Below, piece by piece: positions 60,765-64,000 of a stretch of 64,000 nt of DNA. The notes beneath the pieces are model-generated. The model had not been told where the DNA came from, searched no databases, and worked only from the letters and a program-made list of their open reading frames with translations. Made by a program: the position numbers and the translations under genes. How positions within the stretch are numbered: the first letter of the stretch is position 1; every line of letters begins with the position of its first letter. The DNA is from Lates calcarifer (Eukaryota > Chordata > Actinopteri > Centropomidae). Location of the stretch: contig NC_066851.1 in NCBI RefSeq assembly GCF_001640805.2, forward strand, positions 7,663,712 to 7,727,711. The letters are read 5' to 3'.

Positions 60765-63612
60765 ATGGCCGCTAACAAACGAGTGCTATATGTTGGTAAG
60801 TTATTCTTATTTTTCACAAAAACACGTAAAAATTGTGTTGTTTCTGTATGTTTAGTCAACGTGCTAGGGTAATTGTATCAAAGTAGAGGCAGCCAAATAG
60901 GTGTAAAGCGGAAATAATATGAAAAACGGCACAAAGAGAATCACCCGGCAAAATATTTAACTCCTCCTCTAAACATGGAAACTATTTTAAACTTCTGTAA
61001 ACCATAAAATTCGCAGTTTCCCCAACACCTGTAAAGCGCATTGTGTCAGGTTATGTAATGAAATGAAATGAAATAAATCTATCCATGACGTTAAAAGGTC
61101 CAGCCTGCGTCAGTCCCTAGGTCTTGAACGCAACACGTAGACCAACCTCGTTATCGTTCTCTTCATTTTCGATGTAAACCATACATTCGCATATTTTTAA
61201 TGTGTATAAATGTCCTGTGTGTTTCTCTCAGGTGGTCTGGCAGAGGAGGTGGACGAGAAGGTCCTACATGCAGCCTTTATCCCATTTGGAGACATCACAG
61301 ACATCCAGATACCTTTAGACTATGAAACAGGTAAGAGCAGGAGTTTTACTATGGTGTGTGATTGTAACACTGCACCGTTTCTGTGTACTATTAAACACAG
61401 CGGATAAGATCAGTACGAAGCTGTATTAATGTACCATATGTTCTGTTTTCAGAAAAGCACAGAGGATTTGCTTTCATTGAGTTTGAACTGGCAGAGGTAT
61501 GTAATTGTCATGTGCTGAATACTCCAATATTTACCAATAAATTCTCAATGAGAAAATAAATGAATGAGATTATATTTGAAGTTAGAATTAAATCAAGACA
61601 TTTATTGTTGCATTATTGAAGTGCACATTGTACATATCTTAACTGGTGATAGACAGGGTTTTAAGTGCAGTTTGCAACACAAAACACTCCAACTGCATGA
61701 TGTTATTTCTTTACTGCTTTAATCTACTTTCTTGTATAGCCATGGTAATTTACAATTCCCTGTTACTAACACAGACATGCTATTGCGTATTAACAGAATG
61801 AATAAATGGAATAATGTTGTAGAATCTGTGCTACTGGAATGTCATTTTATTTTGAAGAGGGTTAATCATAGACTGGTTGGTGAATGCAATGTAAACATAA
61901 TCAGTTATTCTCTAACCATCATATGCCTATTTTCTTTGATAGGATGCTGCAGCAGCTATTGATAACATGGTAAGTGGATCACATTGCTGCCCACACATGC
62001 CAGTGATGTTTTATTTCTGTCTTTAAGGTCTAGGTGTGTTAGCCTAAAAAATAGCTTCCTGTTTTAATGTTAATGTCTTTTTCTTCTTCTCTACCAGAAT
62101 GAGTCTGAGCTTTTTGGACGGACTGTCCGGGTCAACATCGCCAAGCCCATGAGAATCAAAGAAGGTTCTTCGCGACCAGGTGATTATTGAAATCCTGTTC
62201 ATAGATAGCTTTACCTGTGCTGTGATTTTCAACCCATAGCTCTGATTTTAACTCTGCTTTCCTCCAGTGTGGTCTGATGATGACTGGCTGAAGAAGTTCT
62301 CGGGGAAGACCACAGAGGAGGCTGAGGGCGAGGCAGCAGGTGGAGAAACGACCAACACAGCAACACAGGAGGTAAGATGGCTTTCTTACTTGCCAGTGAG
62401 TGTAACATCAATCATGTTAAGATAGTAAGTCAAGTATAATTTTGTTTTTGTAGGCTGAACCTCCAGCTAAAAAGGGCAGAGTTAATCCTCAGGTCTATAT
62501 GGACATCAAGATTGGCAACAAACCAGCAGGGAGACTATGTTTCCTCCTGCGGGCTGACATCGTTCCCATGACAGCAGGTCGGTATGCAGTTTTTTGAAGG
62601 GCTTTAAAGGTGCTATATGTATGTTTTTGTTATCGCTACATAGCCAACTTTAGCATTAACAGCGCTTACAGAGAGCCTCAGCCATCATTGCATTTATATT
62701 ACACAAGGTTAGTATACTCCCTCTGGGCAGTGCTACTTCTTGATCCTGTCATGTTGGAGGGCTGTTGAGGGATGACTTGATGCTACAGAGACTCAATAGT
62801 TGCAAAGTGATGATATGGTGTGGACCACGGCTAACTAGTTAGCATGCAAACTTCAGTTCATGAAAAGAAGTGATAGAAATACAAGCAAAACAAAACATTA
62901 GTGTTTTCCACTGCTGGATACAGCTCATCTGTAAGTAAAGGAATGAAGTTTGAGCTGAACTCACAGCTCACAGCTGTTAATGCTAACGTTGGCTATATGT
63001 AAACACCTTTAACCATCACTTCTTTGACAGAAATATATAGTGTAGCTGCACAACCATAAGAGTAACTACAAGTGCTTAATTAAAACGCCTCAATTCAAAA
63101 ATAAAATGTAAGTTAAGGTACACATCAACACAGGTATCTTTTTTTTTACATCTTGTGTAGAGAACTTCCGGTGCTTGTGCACACACGAGAAAGGCTTTGG
63201 CTACAAGGGCAGCAGCTTCCACCGCATCATTCCTCAGTTTATGTGCCAAGGAGGCGACTTCACCAACCACAATGGCACCGGCGGCAAGTCTATCTACGGC
63301 CGGAAGTTCGATGATGAAAACTTTGTCCTCAAACACACTGCTCCAGGTGAGGAGTTTTGTAAGAGGCGTTCAGGGGATGTGTGATGAAGTCTGTGAATGA
63401 AGTTCATGGTTTGTGTTTACTAGCAGATCCTGTGTGTAACCGGCCAAACCTTGTGTCTTGTGCTTACAGGACAGCTCTCCATGGCCAACTCTGGGCCAAA
63501 CACTAATGGCTCTCAGTTCTTCATCACCACTGACAAAACAGACTGGCTGGATGGCAAACATGTGATGTTTGGAGAGCTGGTGGAGGGGATGGATGTGCTT
63601 CGTGCAATGGAG
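60765..63612 (+). CDS. ppie: Peptidyl-prolyl isomerase E (cyclophilin 33), 3' end missing
   Basis: Nuclear cyclophilin of the spliceosome with an N-terminal RRM; the human protein also binds the MLL1 PHD3 finger. Exons in the window: 60765-60795, 61232-61330, 61453-61496, 61943-61969, 62098-62179, 62268-62371, 62454-62577, 63161-63346, 63470-63612. They sum to 840 bases (280 codons) in one unbroken frame. Human PPIE has 301 residues, so about 21 are missing past the right edge. [23 protein letters not shown] (RNP2) and HRGFAFIEF (RNP1). A linker with [13 protein letters not shown] follows, then the cyclophilin domain: [33 protein letters not shown] with the catalytic Arg, and [19 protein letters not shown] with the cyclosporin-contact Trp. 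[13 protein letters not shown] is typical of this family. Confidence 0.96.
62607..63009. mobile_element. MITE with TA target duplication in ppie intron 7
   Basis: The ends AAGGTG and CACCTT are inverted, and both are flanked by TA. Further in, TAGCCAACTTTAGCATTAAC pairs with the reverse complement of the right end, TAGCCAACGTTAGCATTAAC, with one mismatch. The interior is non-coding. TA duplication plus terminal inverted repeats fits a non-autonomous Tc1/mariner-type element. It ends about 150 bases before the acceptor of exon 63161-63346. Confidence 0.8.
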
Positions 63613-64000
63613 GTAAGGGGTAAAAGGGTTTACTAAAATTTTAATTGCAGAAAGAATGTAATTTTGTATGCCTACCTATCATTACTGCAAATCTGCATAA
63701 AAATACTCTCATTCTGAATGTGTTTTTAGCTTTTTTTACTTGTCTGTTCTCCAGTTACCATGCCTTGGTGTATTAGAAACAAAATAGAAAAATGAGCAAA
63801 AGCTATCATTTAAGAAATTGGAAAAATTGGAAAAAATTGGAGACATAAAGCTTTTTTAAAATATCAAATAAACTTGTGATCATACTGTTTGGAAACATGT
63901 ACATGAATTAGAATCCATAATTGTGATCCTCTATAGAAAAGTTAGTATTTCATGAATCTGGTTTTGTGATACAGTGATAAAAGTCAGTTGTAAAAACCTG
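63613..64000 (+). other. ppie last intron (partial)
   Basis: AT-rich intronic sequence after the donor at 63613. The final ppie exon is not in the window. Confidence 0.7.

Overview
This is a gene-dense stretch of a vertebrate nuclear genome, almost certainly a ray-finned (percomorph-type) teleost. The evidence is compact spliced genes with GT-AG introns, an intact threonine dehydrogenase gene (a pseudogene in human), a fish-type ZP3-like egg-coat gene, and several dispersed repeats typical of teleosts. Ten protein-coding genes were reconstructed exon by exon from splice sites, reading phase and family similarity. No bacterial operon, CRISPR array, tRNA or rRNA was seen.

Layout, left to right. 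Minus strand: the 5' end of srrm1 (1-3661, continuing off the left edge), tdh (4998-7547), and a catalytically dead myotubularin, mtmr9-like (8435-14672). Plus strand: fam167b (16543-17517), the T-cell kinase lck (22693-35258), and hdac1 (36628-40432). hdac1 meets tmem54 (minus, 41729-46094) tail to tail. Then, on the plus strand: a ZP3-like secreted protein (47533-49946), pabpc4 (50833-58883), and ppie (from 60765, running off the right edge).

The gene order matches human 1p34-36 (MTMR9LP, FAM167B, LCK, HDAC1, TMEM54, PABPC4, PPIE; SRRM1 is on the same arm). The tdh / mtmr9 / fam167 / SRC-family-kinase run also mirrors the paralogous human 8p23 block (TDH, MTMR9, FAM167A, BLK). The genes are not one pathway. 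They cover splicing (srrm1, ppie), mRNA translation and stability (pabpc4), chromatin (hdac1), T-cell signalling (lck), threonine catabolism (tdh), phosphoinositide regulation (mtmr9-like), membrane (tmem54) and egg coat (ZP3-like).

The strongest anomaly is five separate one-base-type frame breaks inside otherwise conserved coding exons: lck, hdac1, the ZP3-like gene, and pabpc4 twice. Two lie in homopolymers. Upstream and downstream frames and splice phases are intact in every case, so indel errors in the assembly are the likeliest cause. Other notable points are an intact fish gene at the position of a human pseudogene (mtmr9-like), a TG microsatellite directly at a 3' splice site, an A-rich PABP leader next to a TOP-like start, four consecutive palindromes upstream of tmem54, and several non-autonomous transposons. 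I did not find a convincing new biological system.
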